Assembly: GCF_964199965.1 (NCBI RefSeq)
Contig: NZ_CAXMZT010000003.1
Coordinates: 186,001-250,000 of the forward strand
DNA: 64,000 nt
DNA from: JAFIFT01 sp020051095
GTDB taxonomy: Bacteria; Pseudomonadota; Gammaproteobacteria; Legionellales; Legionellaceae
Direction: 5' to 3'
Part shown: positions 44,218-53,793 of the stretch, one piece after another
Numbering within the stretch: position 1 is the first letter of the stretch
Layout: every line of letters starts with the position of its first letter
The notes under the pieces: model-generated
The model's database searches: none
What the model was told of the DNA's origin: nothing
What the model saw: only the letters and a program-made list of their open reading frames with translations
Translations under genes and position numbers: made by a program

Positions 44218-44946
44218 TCATCTGACTAAAAAGTCAAAATATTGCCCAGGATAAGGTTCATTAATTAACGTAAAATGCCACCATTCCTTGTGGTAGGGCT
44301 TAAATCCTGCTTGACGCATAATTTTCCGCAGTCGCTTCCGATTCGATAATTGCTCTTTTGATTGTCTAGCATAATGAAAGTGCGCGCTCGGGTCGAGACA
44401 GTCAAACCGTGTGCCCATATTAATTGAATTATCGTTTAGATAAGCCAATGTTGAGTCATAGCAGCGTTTAATGGCCCGGAGATGGGGCTGGTGTTTTGGT
44501 TCATTTGCAAGAATTAATGTTAAATCAACCGTGCTTCCACGGCTATGTCCCGAATAGCGAGCGATATAACCTTTTTGGAATAATTGATTCTTCCTTACGC
44601 GTGGGTAAAAAGCGGGTTGATAAGCATTCGATAGGTGATTTTGACTCCAATGATAGAAATCATCCACGGCCCATTTTGGGCGATAACAATCATACACTTT
44701 CAGGCTATAACCCATCTTTTTTGCTAGTTTCTGAGCTTTCCGCAAAGCAACTGCTGCCGGCTTTGTTAGAATGCACACACCGGATTGATAACCAGCAATC
44801 GGGCGACCAACAAAATTGTTGTTGGTCGCATAACGCATATCTTGCTTGATGTCCGGAGCTATGTTCTGCAAATAAACAAAACCTGGGGGAAGAGAAAAGC
44901 TTAATTTAGCAATCGACCACAATAAAAACCATGCGAGTGCGCGCAT
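44218..44946 (-). CDS. D-alanyl-D-alanine dipeptidase (VanX/DdpX family, M15)
   Basis: Exported zinc peptidase of 242 residues with a signal peptide (MRALAWFLLWSIAKLSFS). Zinc-binding and catalytic motifs of M15D are present: SGHSRGSTVDLTL (His and Asp ligands) and the later EWWHFTL (catalytic Glu and zinc His); YDCYRPKWAVDDF is the substrate-site motif. Role: cleaving D-Ala-D-Ala for cell-wall recycling or nutrition. No van regulatory genes are near, so vancomycin resistance is not implied. It sits downstream of the subtilase gene. Confidence 0.88.
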   Translation of the reverse strand: MRALAWFLLWSIAKLSFSLPPGFVYLQNIAPDIKQDMRYATNNNFVGRPIAGYQSGVCILTKPAAVALRKAQKLAKKMGYSLKVYDCYRPKWAVDDFYHWSQNHLSNAYQPAFYPRVRKNQLFQKGYIARYSGHSRGSTVDLTLILANEPKHQPHLRAIKRCYDSTLAYLNDNSINMGTRFDCLDPSAHFHYARQSKEQLSNRKRLRKIMRQAGFKPYHKEWWHFTLINEPYPGQYFDFLVR

Positions 44947-44963
44947 TTCCCCTCCTCTATATG

Positions 44964-46559
44964 CTATTCAGAACAGCCTACCCCGTCAAAACCAACAACT
45001 TCACAACGTTGATGGTTTTGTGCGGTGAATTGATAATAGCTACCATTGACCTTGGCATATATTTGACCTTGCTTAGCCTGCCAAATTGGTGCATTTTTCA
45101 TGGCTGTTTGAAGTTTTGCCATATCAGACACTGGGCGCCAAGCTGGATCACCTTTTTTCACCGCTTCAGAAGGGATGGAGAAGTGGGTAAAACCTTTACT
45201 AACTGCTGAGATAGCATTGAGTGCATCAATGATGCCGTGCCCACATGGCATCTTCCCTTGGCAAGATTCTGTGACCTTTGATGATGCGCCAAAATCATGT
45301 GTTGTGGCATAGAGCAATTGCTCAAGCGCAACCACGCTCATTCGCCTTGGGGAAGCAGAATCAACTAAGCCAAACAAGCCCGCAGCATGTGGGGAGGCCA
45401 TACTGGTTCCTTGATAGAAATCATACCCCGAACCATAATATCCTTCGCCTGGTTTAACCGTTGATAAGATACCACCATCTGTGCCATATCGCTGATCGCC
45501 GCCCGGCGCTGCGAAGGCAACGGATGGGCCATAGTTTGAAAAATAGGAACGCAAGCCAGATGGGCCAGTGGAAGCCACACGTACCACGCCACTGCATATC
45601 GCTGGAGCATTAAAATTTTCCCAATGATTATCATTTCCTGCAGCTGCGACAACCACAACACCATGTTGGCGTGCGTAATCTACGGCTTCTTGCAATGCCT
45701 GATCACAATAGCTTCGTTCTTTGCCGGGATGCTCATCCACACCAAAGCTCATATTAATAACGCGTGCTTTGTGCTTATTCTTTGGTACGCCAGGCACATC
45801 AGCACCGGCCGCCCAATAAATCGCATTGACCACATTACTCTCATAAAACATACCATCGGCAGCGGGTATTTTCACTGGTAAAATTTTCATCGAAGGGCCA
45901 ACACCCTGCATGATATTACCATAACCAGCAATTGTCCCTGCCACATGCGTGCCATGATAGGACTCCGTTTCATCTGCCAAATTCATATCATTGGCGACAA
46001 AATTCCAGCCGTAAATATCACCATTTTCGTCATGAAAAACATTACCCATCAAATCAGGATGGGCCTCAAGGCCTGTATCTAACACAGCAACAACCACTTC
46101 TCGTTTCGCATTACCCAGCGAATAAGCCCATGCGCCATCCATTTTGCCAGGTGCTGATTCAAGCATCATCCCTTCAGGTGCAGAAAACTCATCCCACTGC
46201 AGTTCATGGCTTAAAACTAACATAGGATCTTGGTAAGATTGTTTTGGTAAAGGCTTAAACTGCCCACGACGGTTTATGACTGCATACTCAATATCGGACC
46301 GTTGGTTCAATTGGCTAAGCAATGTTTGCTCATCCATTGCTTTAATTCCCTTTTTCTCATGCACGCTCACCTCATAGGTACCTCCCGCCATCGGTTTAAC
46401 CTCGTTTGCTGTCAAGCCTAGTGAATTCAAGCTTGAATTGATAGACATTGCCAACGATGGATGGGGGGATTTGAATTTGATAATAAAATTGTGATTTGCA
46501 TGAGATACAGGTACTGACGCAGATAGCGTCAATGCAGCCAAAAAAGCATACTTGCGCAT
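44964..46559 (-). CDS. Secreted subtilisin-like serine protease (S8)
   Basis: A 531-residue extracellular protease. The signal peptide (to about residue 21) is followed by an I9-type propeptide (about 24-100) and the catalytic triad Asp161 (VAVLDTGLEAHPDL), His205 (YHGTHVAGTI) and Ser386 (GTSMASPHAAG). A C-terminal tail of about 90 residues has cysteines that could form disulphides. It is a likely type II secretion substrate by analogy with Legionella exoproteases. Confidence 0.92.
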   Translation of the reverse strand: MRKYAFLAALTLSASVPVSHANHNFIIKFKSPHPSLAMSINSSLNSLGLTANEVKPMAGGTYEVSVHEKKGIKAMDEQTLLSQLNQRSDIEYAVINRRGQFKPLPKQSYQDPMLVLSHELQWDEFSAPEGMMLESAPGKMDGAWAYSLGNAKREVVVAVLDTGLEAHPDLMGNVFHDENGDIYGWNFVANDMNLADETESYHGTHVAGTIAGYGNIMQGVGPSMKILPVKIPAADGMFYESNVVNAIYWAAGADVPGVPKNKHKARVINMSFGVDEHPGKERSYCDQALQEAVDYARQHGVVVVAAAGNDNHWENFNAPAICSGVVRVASTGPSGLRSYFSNYGPSVAFAAPGGDQRYGTDGGILSTVKPGEGYYGSGYDFYQGTSMASPHAAGLFGLVDSASPRRMSVVALEQLLYATTHDFGASSKVTESCQGKMPCGHGIIDALNAISAVSKGFTHFSIPSEAVKKGDPAWRPVSDMAKLQTAMKNAPIWQAKQGQIYAKVNGSYYQFTAQNHQRCEVVGFDGVGCSE

Positions 46560-46661
46560 AGAAACTCCTTGTTTGTTTCAAAATCGCAGTATGCCTTAGG
46601 TTTGTGGTTTGCGCAACCGTTGAGGGTTTCTGATCGAGGGACTACCTATAAAAATAAAATC

Positions 46662-46847
46662 CCTTTTACGTGAACGTTTGCGTTAGCGTCTCCGTTACCG
46701 AATTTAATCTTGTCAACCTGAAATGTCGATATTTAAAAACAGAATAAATAGTTATCGACGAGTTTAAAAAAATTGCTGTTAGAAAACTAACAGAGTCTTA
46801 TTGCTAGAGTCATGATCTTTCGGTAACGCAAACGTTCACGTAAAAGG
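46662..46847. mobile_element. MITE family C, copy 2 (186 bp)
   Basis: Left end CCTTTTACGTGAACGTTTGC, right end its inverse ending GTTCACGTAAAAGG. Just inside the left end the doubled CGTTAGCG/CGTTACCG pattern of copy 1 is conserved. The interior is AT-rich and non-coding. No clear target duplication is visible. It fills most of the 308-base gap between the subtilase gene and the small lipoprotein gene. Confidence 0.8.
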
Positions 46848-46867
46848 ATACTGTCGGCGCTGATTAC

Positions 46868-47041
46868 CTAGTAATAATCAATCTCTGTCATCGTCACATC
46901 AACAGGGGCTTCATCGACAATGACAAACGTTGGGGGTGAAGGGTCAACTGTAACTGTTCGATAAGACACGACTTCACTCGTATAAAGTGTTCCGCACGCG
47001 GACAATAACAAAGCTAAAGGGACAATTGCAATCCATCTCAT
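46868..47041 (-). CDS. Small lipoprotein
   Basis: A 57-residue predicted lipoprotein: signal sequence MRWIAIVPLALLL followed by the lipobox LSAC with acylated Cys16, then a short Thr/Val/Pro-rich tail ending TEIDYY. AGGTGG lies just upstream of the ATG. No family recognised. Its 3' end is 21 bases from the family C element. Confidence 0.7.
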   Translation of the reverse strand: MRWIAIVPLALLLSACGTLYTSEVVSYRTVTVDPSPPTFVIVDEAPVDVTMTEIDYY

Positions 47042-47146
47042 AAATCCACCTTTTGATTTTGATTTAATCTAATTGTAGATTATTTGAGCTATATTGCAAA
47101 TTTAGACCGTCTCAATGCAATCCTTGCCATTGGACTTAACGTGTAG

Positions 47147-47166
47147 GTCGGGCCTTGGCCCGACGG
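47147..47166. repeat. Short REP-like palindrome
   Basis: CGGGCC and GGCCCG with two bases between them, extended by GT...AC on the outside, form a compact palindrome in the gap between the lipoprotein and aldolase genes. It resembles widespread REP-type sequences; it could also act as a transcription-termination stem for the lipoprotein region. Confidence 0.45.
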
Positions 47167-47213
47167 TTCGATAAATAATTCAAAGAAAAGGAACCAGACA
47201 ATTGTCTCAATCA

Positions 47214-48224
47214 TTATTCCATATCTGAACGGTAATCCCCTAAACTTGCGAGACTATTGAGTTTTGCTCGTTTCAATAGCGCTTTTTGGGCTGCCTGGAT
47301 ATTTTCCGGTTTCCCACCCCAAGCTTTTAAACAATCTTCTTGTAACGCGCGGCCATAGGAAAAGCTTAATAACCAAGGTTGCTCATCGAGCATGTTCATG
47401 GCATTAAGATTCTCTGTCGCTACAACAGGTGATTGGCCACCCGATAAAAAGTTGATGGTAGGAACTGCCGCTGGAACATTATTGCGAAAGACGCTAATCG
47501 TATAAAGCGCCACTTCATCAGGCGAACTAAAAGGCGTCGCTTCACTTCCTGAGGTGACCATGCTTGGCTTTAACACCATATATTCTAAAGCGACTTGATG
47601 AATATAGAGGGAATGGAACAGCTCATGAAGGACCATTTCTTGTGCTTCGGCGCATTGCTCAATACTATGGTCACCATCCATCAATACTTCGGGTTCAACA
47701 ATAGGGACAATCCCATTATGTTGGCAAATTGCCGCATAGCGTGCCAACGTCTCCGCGTTCGCTTTGATGGCTGTTAAGCTAGGTTTGTTGTCGGCAATGT
47801 TATAGACGTTACGCCATTTTGCAAACGTTGCCCCCTGTTTTTTAAACGTTTGCAAACGCTCATTTAAGCCATCTAATCCTTGAGTAACTTTTTCACTATC
47901 GGTATTAACCAAGTCAATCAGTCCTTTATCGACCTTAATACCCGGTGTGATACCTTGATCAGCAAATACCTGCGCTAGGCATTTTCCGTTATCATCAGTT
48001 TGGGTAAACGTTTCTTCGTATAAAATAACCCCATGAATATACTCTGACAATCCCGGGGTTTGGGCAATTAGCATACGATAATCACGTCGATTTTTCTCAG
48101 TATTCTCAAGGCCGATTGTGGCTAGGCGCTTACCGATCGTGCCCGTGCTTTCATCAGCTGCCAAAAATCCCTTGCCCGGTTGTAGCAAGTGATCCATTGT
48201 CGACTCTAAATCGTCAAAACTCAT
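47214..48224 (-). CDS. Class I fructose-bisphosphate aldolase
   Basis: Glycolytic/gluconeogenic enzyme of 336 residues that cleaves fructose-1,6-bisphosphate through a Schiff-base lysine. Motifs: LQPGKGFLAADESTGTIGKR, GVILYEETFTQ, and FAKWRNVYNI, plus IVPIVEPEVLMDGDHSI and the C-terminal LSFSYGRALQ. This is the eukaryote-like class I type common in Legionella. Its orientation matches the downstream lipoprotein but it is well separated. Confidence 0.93.
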   Translation of the reverse strand: MSFDDLESTMDHLLQPGKGFLAADESTGTIGKRLATIGLENTEKNRRDYRMLIAQTPGLSEYIHGVILYEETFTQTDDNGKCLAQVFADQGITPGIKVDKGLIDLVNTDSEKVTQGLDGLNERLQTFKKQGATFAKWRNVYNIADNKPSLTAIKANAETLARYAAICQHNGIVPIVEPEVLMDGDHSIEQCAEAQEMVLHELFHSLYIHQVALEYMVLKPSMVTSGSEATPFSSPDEVALYTISVFRNNVPAAVPTINFLSGGQSPVVATENLNAMNMLDEQPWLLSFSYGRALQEDCLKAWGGKPENIQAAQKALLKRAKLNSLASLGDYRSDME

Positions 48225-48305
48225 GGTATATTGTCTCCTACTTTAATCAAATGGTATGTTTTTAATAATGTATCGCCAAGATAGCATTTTCTGAGTCAAG
48301 CGTGA

Positions 48306-49040
48306 TTATCGTGATAGATATTTTTCACGTATTATTTGGTGTGTCTCAAACCCTTTTTCTTTTAAAAGAGCAAACGAATCATCAATCATACCTGGGTTAC
48401 CGCATAAATAGACTAAATCCCTACCAGGATTTACCGCTAAGTCATCAAAGCAATGTTGCACATAGCCGCTTCGTTCAAATTCTTGCAGCTCTGTAGCCTC
48501 AACGCGACTAAGGCAAGCACAAAAGGTTACATTGCTGAATTCCTTTGCAAATGCCTGAAATTCATCCGCATAGAGGACCTCATCACGGCGTTGGACACCT
48601 TGCAATATGACAACTTCAAGACTCGTGTTGTTTTTAAGCAGGTGTCTTAAGCTCGGTAGCATTGCCCGATAGGGAGTAACACCGGTGCTGGTTGCCACTA
48701 GGATCATGCGACCTGGCAACTCCTCTTTTAAGATTAACCGTCCAAACGGACCATTAATATTAATTTGATCGCCAGGATTTAGGTTAAATAACAACTCGGT
48801 GCCCGGTCCATTTTCAACATACCCTGCTGCAAACTCAATGCGATTATCGCCCCTTGGCGGATTAGCAACACTATAACTTCTTTTCAATGAATTACCATCC
48901 TTTTCAAAATGGATGGTAATGAATTGACCAGGCTTATACTGGAATGGCGGATTATGTTCCGCTGCAAAAATAAAATGCTTAACCTTGGGGGAAAGCATAA
49001 ACGACTCAACCAGAGTGATAGGAAATGTTTGAACTTTCAT
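48306..49040 (-). CDS. Ferredoxin-NADP reductase (Fpr-like)
   Basis: FAD-binding NADPH oxidoreductase of about 244 residues from the ATG at 49040 (MKVQTFPITL); a longer frame to 49106 adds unlikely residues. The FAD motif RSYSVANPP, the NADP motif ATSTGVTPYRAML and the C-terminal CGNPGMIDDSF are in the proper order. Likely role: redox balance, ferredoxin or flavodoxin reduction. Confidence 0.85.
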   Translation of the reverse strand: MKVQTFPITLVESFMLSPKVKHFIFAAEHNPPFQYKPGQFITIHFEKDGNSLKRSYSVANPPRGDNRIEFAAGYVENGPGTELLFNLNPGDQININGPFGRLILKEELPGRMILVATSTGVTPYRAMLPSLRHLLKNNTSLEVVILQGVQRRDEVLYADEFQAFAKEFSNVTFCACLSRVEATELQEFERSGYVQHCFDDLAVNPGRDLVYLCGNPGMIDDSFALLKEKGFETHQIIREKYLSR

Positions 49041-49125
49041 AGAATCCGCTTTTATAATCGAACAAATACCCCATATAATAGGGGAAAAAATATGCTTTGC
49101 AACCATTGCAGGCTATAATTTAACT

Positions 49126-49668
49126 ATGAACGATGATAGTTTTACTTCAATACTTGTCCATTTGGGTCAATCCGCAGTGCCAGTCCAAGCGTTAGTCACG
49201 GGCTTTGGTTATCTTTTGGGTATTATTTTTTTCATGATTGGTATCCAAAAATTAAAAATCATAGCCGACTACCGAGCCCGCTCATCCTCTCATTTACCCA
49301 TGCTTGTCCCCGTTGCTTATTTCTTAGGAGGAGCAGCGCTCATCTATATCCCCGGTGCCATTAAAACAGCGTCAGCGACAGCTTTTGGCGCTGATAATCT
49401 TCTTGCTTATCAAAAAGTCAACCCGTTTGATGTTCTTGGAGCCATGGTGATAATCATTCAAACAGCTGGCGTCATATGGTTTGTCCGCGGAATTTCCTTA
49501 TTGGTGAATGCCAGTAACCCAGGAATTCAGCATGGTGCAAAGGGGTTTACTTTTTTAATTGCAGGGATTTTAGCCCTCAACTTCGAGGCAACCTTCTCAA
49601 CCATAGACACCATGTTTGAATATATTTCATCTTACACCTTGGCATTTAAAGGTAGTATGGGGTATTAA
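49126..49668 (+). CDS. DotE/IcmC-family membrane protein (DotV-like)
   Basis: A 180-residue protein with four hydrophobic segments: about 25-43, 62-78, 103-123 and 139-156. The pattern (FFMIGIQKLK..., GGAALIYIPGAIKTA, FVRGISLLV, GAKGFTFLIAGILALNFEAT) matches the IcmC/DotE and DotV proteins of Dot/Icm systems. Legionella encodes icmC near icmD-icmJ-icmB, whereas a paralogue, DotV, is separate; this copy lies convergent with dotA, so DotV is suggested. Assignment between the two is uncertain. Confidence 0.65.
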   Translation: MNDDSFTSILVHLGQSAVPVQALVTGFGYLLGIIFFMIGIQKLKIIADYRARSSSHLPMLVPVAYFLGGAALIYIPGAIKTASATAFGADNLLAYQKVNPFDVLGAMVIIIQTAGVIWFVRGISLLVNASNPGIQHGAKGFTFLIAGILALNFEATFSTIDTMFEYISSYTLAFKGSMGY

Positions 49669-49800
49669 AGATAGTACTTTTTTGATTTGCGACACATGAT
49701 GTTTGCAGTGCTTCTGAATATTATAAATGACCAATAACGTGTTGATGTCTCGACACTATCTTTTTGGATAGGTCGCATAACAAGGTTGAAACACCCAGGC

Positions 49801-52770
49801 TTACTCGTTATCACCCGAGAAGGTAGCCTTTGCGTTGGGTTGTGCACCAGCAAAACTGCTTGCCGCCCCTTTGATTTTGCCAATCCCTTGTTCCGCATAG
49901 CCTCCTAGCTTCGAGTCGATGGCTTGCGAGGCTTTTTGTGTCGCACCCGCGCCCTCTTGGACTTTTTGTTGCGCTTCTTGACCCCATTGGGCTGTCTCTT
50001 GTCCAACTGATTCAGGTGGTCCTCCAATAAAGCGTAATACTTTATCAGGCAGCATCGTAATCAAACTAAAGGATTTTTGTACCATAATCATATACATGGT
50101 GGTATACATCAAAATCACAAAGAAGAAACCATAAATGCCAGCCCAACTCGTATAACCTTTTGGATTAATCGTCCCTGCTAAGCTCTGAACCGTTGACGTA
50201 TCGTTAATCTTCTTTGTGGGATCTCCAAAGCCATAATTACCCTGACTTGAGGTAGTTAAAAAGCCACCACCGGTATCGCTTCCTAATATAAAATTGGCGA
50301 CATTTTGATACCCTGCATTGAGTATCCAGACAGCGACATAGGATAAAGCGATAGCCGTGATATAACCAATAATCATCATGGCAGGGCGCAAGAAAACATT
50401 CAATAAAATCATCAATGCTTGCTCGCCTCTTCCTAAGGCGGCATCCCCTTCTGGGTGAGTAATTCCTAAAGCAACAATTGGTCCAGCCACCATTGCTTCA
50501 ATCACAGCCATCAACCAGGCTATCGAACCAAATGTAAAGATCATATAGGGCATAAAAGGAATATAATAGGCCGTTATAAAGCCAATGGATACCATGGTGC
50601 CAAGCCATGCAAATAGTAAGGGGAACGTTAGGGCAATGATTGCAAAAATGACCCCACCGACATAGGGAATAGCCGCAATCAGTGAAACTTCGATTAATAA
50701 AATCCATAGGTCGCCGGCAAAATTGATGTATTGCGTTCCCATATTAGCAAGGGCCACTATTGGATTGGCGTTCGGTTGCTCAATAATAGACACCCCTTGC
50801 TTAAATATCTCAGCGATTCCCTCCAGCGGCAATGATATGAATGCAAATATAACCGTATCTAAAAGTTTAGATATCAAATCCAAGAAAAAGTTTAAAAATA
50901 CTCGAATCATATCATTATAAAATAAATTCCCAAGTAAGCGGCCAACACAACCTAGCAACGGAACATGGCCGCAACTAAAGTTTTGTGAAGGCAAGTAGAG
51001 TAAACTACCGTCCAAATCGATTTTAATTTGCAAATTAAACGAAGGTGGCTTAAAACCAGGCTGATCAGGCAATTGCACTTTAAGCGAATTGGTAATAAAT
51101 CCAAAAACTGTGGCACTTTGTTGTCCTGTAATAGGGCCAGACTCTAGGGCTTTCGCCAACATGGATTTAACAGACTCACCGCCAGATTGACTCGTATTAG
51201 GTTGCGGAATGGCTGTCCCCGAAAAAGAAGATGCATCAAAAAGACCCTTAAGCTGATTGATTTGGGTAACATCCGATTGTAGCCAGGTACATAATATTTG
51301 ATAAGTCCCCGCGCAGGTACCAGCGTTACCAAAAGCACTGGTCATTGTCGATACAGAAAATTTTGACCCATCAAGGCCTGTGTCGGAATCAGTTAGATTA
51401 CTGCCTGCATTCATGGCAGAGGTATTTAATTGGACTAAGTCCCAAAAATAACTCCCAGCCAAAATCCAGCCTTGTTGTTCGGCTCCTTTAATAAATTCTC
51501 TTTCCTTTGAAGCATTTTTTTTGTTAGTGGCTTCTTGGACTAACGTTAAGCTAGGTTGCATCACTGCATTATAATCTTGAACGGCGCCTTGAAATGCCGT
51601 GCCATTAAATAATGGGGCGGAACTGGTTGTTGAGCTACTGGCACTCCCCCAACTCACGCATTGATTGTTGGCAATATCATCAGAGGTACATACGTTTCCA
51701 TTTATACTATAAGGAACACCGTACTGTTCAGTGGCAACCGGGGAAAAAGGTTGCTGGGTTGTGCTCACAGCCGAGGTATTAAGCTGGGGATCATTGCTCA
51801 CAATTTGCTGGGCAATGGATGCCAAGTCAGTGTACATTTGCTGAATAGCGATCGCTCTAGAAATTTCCATGGTCTGCAGATCACCTGAATTAAGCCCGAG
51901 CCCAGCGACACTTCCGGTCGAAAAAGCATTCCAGGTGAGAGAGCCGCATATACCGTTAAGCACTGAGTAGGGAGAAGTTGAGTCCAAATTGGGCAAAGGC
52001 ATGGTAAAACTTTTCGCAGTTTTTTGGCTAGTTTGAAATGAAACTGCGTTGACAGAACCAACGAGATCCGGGACTTGTGCATTACAAATAGGAGCCATAG
52101 TGCTACTCGGTGTACCGTAACAAGGACCAATTTTTTGCGATTTTTGCTCCATCAAGCTCTGACGTTGTTCATATAAGATCTGCTGAATACCAGCCATACA
52201 AACTTGTCCAGATAAAATGACAAAAGCACCTTGTGCCACACTCGTACCACCCGCAGTCAGTGAAACCGCCGGTTTCATTTGCGCTTTTATGATGGCGCCA
52301 CCTTGATTAAGATAGCCTAGTGCCGCATCCCAAATCTTATCCGCTGCACCAACCCCTTGCACCACCACCCACATGATAAACACTTGCATCATGCAATAGC
52401 CCGATGCTTTGGGTATTAAAAGAGCAAGACCTAATGTTGAACGAACAGGCACCCAAATTGAAGACCATTTTTGGCCAAGAAACTGGCCTTCTTGCGCTGT
52501 GTTCATAGTCGACACAGTCAGTGTGTACATGATGACAATGCCGCCTAATGCTAAAACGGCAGAGTTAAAGACGCCAAACATGGTGCCCATAATTTGAGAA
52601 CCAGAGCCATGGAGAACACCATCAACGACACCAAAAATATTACCAAGAAAAACGACTGAATAGTCACCAGGCGGAGGTGCAAAACTGAGCGAGCCCCCGC
52701 CGGATTGATCTTGTGCGAACAACAAAGCGGGGTAGAATAGCGATAACAGTAATAAGCCCAGTTTCTTCAT
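49801..52770 (-). CDS. dotA: DotA, polytopic Dot/Icm inner-membrane protein
   Basis: Essential for Dot/Icm function; in Legionella it has several membrane segments and is also released as rings. It has 989 residues from the ATG at 52770, which overlaps the icmV stop by four bases and opens with a signal-like MKKLGLLLLSLFYPALLFAQ; the frame is open further upstream but runs into icmV. Eight or so hydrophobic segments cluster at the N- and C-terminal thirds around a large periplasmic domain that is Ser/Gln/Asn-rich. Gene order icmV-dotA is as in Legionella. Confidence 0.95.
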   Translation of the reverse strand: MKKLGLLLLSLFYPALLFAQDQSGGGSLSFAPPPGDYSVVFLGNIFGVVDGVLHGSGSQIMGTMFGVFNSAVLALGGIVIMYTLTVSTMNTAQEGQFLGQKWSSIWVPVRSTLGLALLIPKASGYCMMQVFIMWVVVQGVGAADKIWDAALGYLNQGGAIIKAQMKPAVSLTAGGTSVAQGAFVILSGQVCMAGIQQILYEQRQSLMEQKSQKIGPCYGTPSSTMAPICNAQVPDLVGSVNAVSFQTSQKTAKSFTMPLPNLDSTSPYSVLNGICGSLTWNAFSTGSVAGLGLNSGDLQTMEISRAIAIQQMYTDLASIAQQIVSNDPQLNTSAVSTTQQPFSPVATEQYGVPYSINGNVCTSDDIANNQCVSWGSASSSTTSSAPLFNGTAFQGAVQDYNAVMQPSLTLVQEATNKKNASKEREFIKGAEQQGWILAGSYFWDLVQLNTSAMNAGSNLTDSDTGLDGSKFSVSTMTSAFGNAGTCAGTYQILCTWLQSDVTQINQLKGLFDASSFSGTAIPQPNTSQSGGESVKSMLAKALESGPITGQQSATVFGFITNSLKVQLPDQPGFKPPSFNLQIKIDLDGSLLYLPSQNFSCGHVPLLGCVGRLLGNLFYNDMIRVFLNFFLDLISKLLDTVIFAFISLPLEGIAEIFKQGVSIIEQPNANPIVALANMGTQYINFAGDLWILLIEVSLIAAIPYVGGVIFAIIALTFPLLFAWLGTMVSIGFITAYYIPFMPYMIFTFGSIAWLMAVIEAMVAGPIVALGITHPEGDAALGRGEQALMILLNVFLRPAMMIIGYITAIALSYVAVWILNAGYQNVANFILGSDTGGGFLTTSSQGNYGFGDPTKKINDTSTVQSLAGTINPKGYTSWAGIYGFFFVILMYTTMYMIMVQKSFSLITMLPDKVLRFIGGPPESVGQETAQWGQEAQQKVQEGAGATQKASQAIDSKLGGYAEQGIGKIKGAASSFAGAQPNAKATFSGDNE

Positions 52771-53231
52771 GATTTTTGCCCTAATAATCCCTCTCGAAAC
52801 CACTGCGAAAACGAGCATCCTAACTTGCGCTCTTTTATTTGAAAATACCAAAAGTGATAACGAAAGGCTAATGCGACCGCAATTAAGGTAACGGAATAAC
52901 ACAAAAACGCAGCCTGTAAACTGCCATAAAATAAATGATAAAAGCTATATAAAAAAATAAATCCTGCCAGGATAGCCATTAATCGACTCATCCTTATCAA
53001 AGCAACCTCGCGACTTTTTAAATCGGCCTCACTCAAATTCATTTCTTTGATTGCTTTATCAAATTGCATCTGGCTACCCGCCCCCTGTTGATTTTGGGGG
53101 ACAAAGAATCGTTTAAAGCCGTTCCATAAATAGAGACTATAGCCTTTCAACCGATCATAATCCACCCAATAACGAAAGTTAAAGACTCTTCCAAATATCG
53201 AACGGATACGGGATTGTTTTCTTTTTTGCAT
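52767..53231 (-). CDS. icmV: IcmV
   Basis: A 154-residue Dot/Icm inner-membrane protein of unknown precise role. It is basic at the start (MQKRKQSRIRSIFGRVFNFR) and has two hydrophobic segments at about 84-104 and 106-124. Upstream of dotA with an ATGA overlap and divergent from icmW, exactly as in L. pneumophila. Confidence 0.92.
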   Translation of the reverse strand: MQKRKQSRIRSIFGRVFNFRYWVDYDRLKGYSLYLWNGFKRFFVPQNQQGAGSQMQFDKAIKEMNLSEADLKSREVALIRMSRLMAILAGFIFLYSFYHLFYGSLQAAFLCYSVTLIAVALAFRYHFWYFQIKERKLGCSFSQWFREGLLGQKS

Positions 53232-53337
53232 AATCTTTACTATTGTAATAATGAAGCGTTATATTAACTAATATACTATAGTACTAATTGGTTGTATCCT
53301 TTACAATGGTAATTTTTAAGTAAAAAAAGAGTAAAAT

Positions 53338-53793
53338 ATGCCTGATCTTAGTCAAAAAGCCTCGGCAAAATACTGGTTTGAGTTTATGGACCCTAGTATT
53401 TATCGGGTCATAACTTTTATGGAAAGTGTTGAAAATTTTACCCTTGATGGCGATCCCCTCCTTGAAGAAGCCCTTGAAAAATTGGGAAAGGAGCTTGATG
53501 ATATGGATGGGATAGATGTGAATACCCTGCAAAAACAAGCACTTTTTATTCGCATTGTTGGCAATATTAAAACGGGTCGGGGACTAAGGCTACTACAAGC
53601 AATTGATACGGTGCAACCAGGTAGTGCATCACAGGTATTAGTCCATGCAGAAGATACAACATTATCCGATGACGATCCTGCCGGTGTTTTTTTGAAGCGC
53701 AACATTGCCTTTGAGCGCTTTCGTCTATTGTCCCGTATTTTTTCTGAAGACAGATTACGCCTAATCACTGAAGCGCTGGAAGGAGAAGATTAA
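53338..53793 (+). CDS. icmW: IcmW, Dot/Icm effector chaperone
   Basis: A 151-residue acidic cytosolic protein that forms a chaperone pair with IcmS for effector delivery. Its N-terminus (MPDLSQKASAKYWFEFMDPS, then IYRVITFMESVENFTLDGDP) and C-terminus (FERFRLLSRIFSEDRLRLI) match Legionella IcmW in sequence pattern and length. The stop overlaps the icmX start (TAATG). The ribosome-binding region AAGAG lies just upstream of the ATG. Confidence 0.96.
   Translation: MPDLSQKASAKYWFEFMDPSIYRVITFMESVENFTLDGDPLLEEALEKLGKELDDMDGIDVNTLQKQALFIRIVGNIKTGRGLRLLQAIDTVQPGSASQVLVHAEDTTLSDDDPAGVFLKRNIAFERFRLLSRIFSEDRLRLITEALEGED

Noticed and set aside
53320..53335. CpxR-like GTAAA-N6-GTAAA before icmW
   Set aside because: It overlaps the ribosome-binding site directly before the icmW ATG, a poor place for an activator, and A-rich sequence yields such matches by chance.
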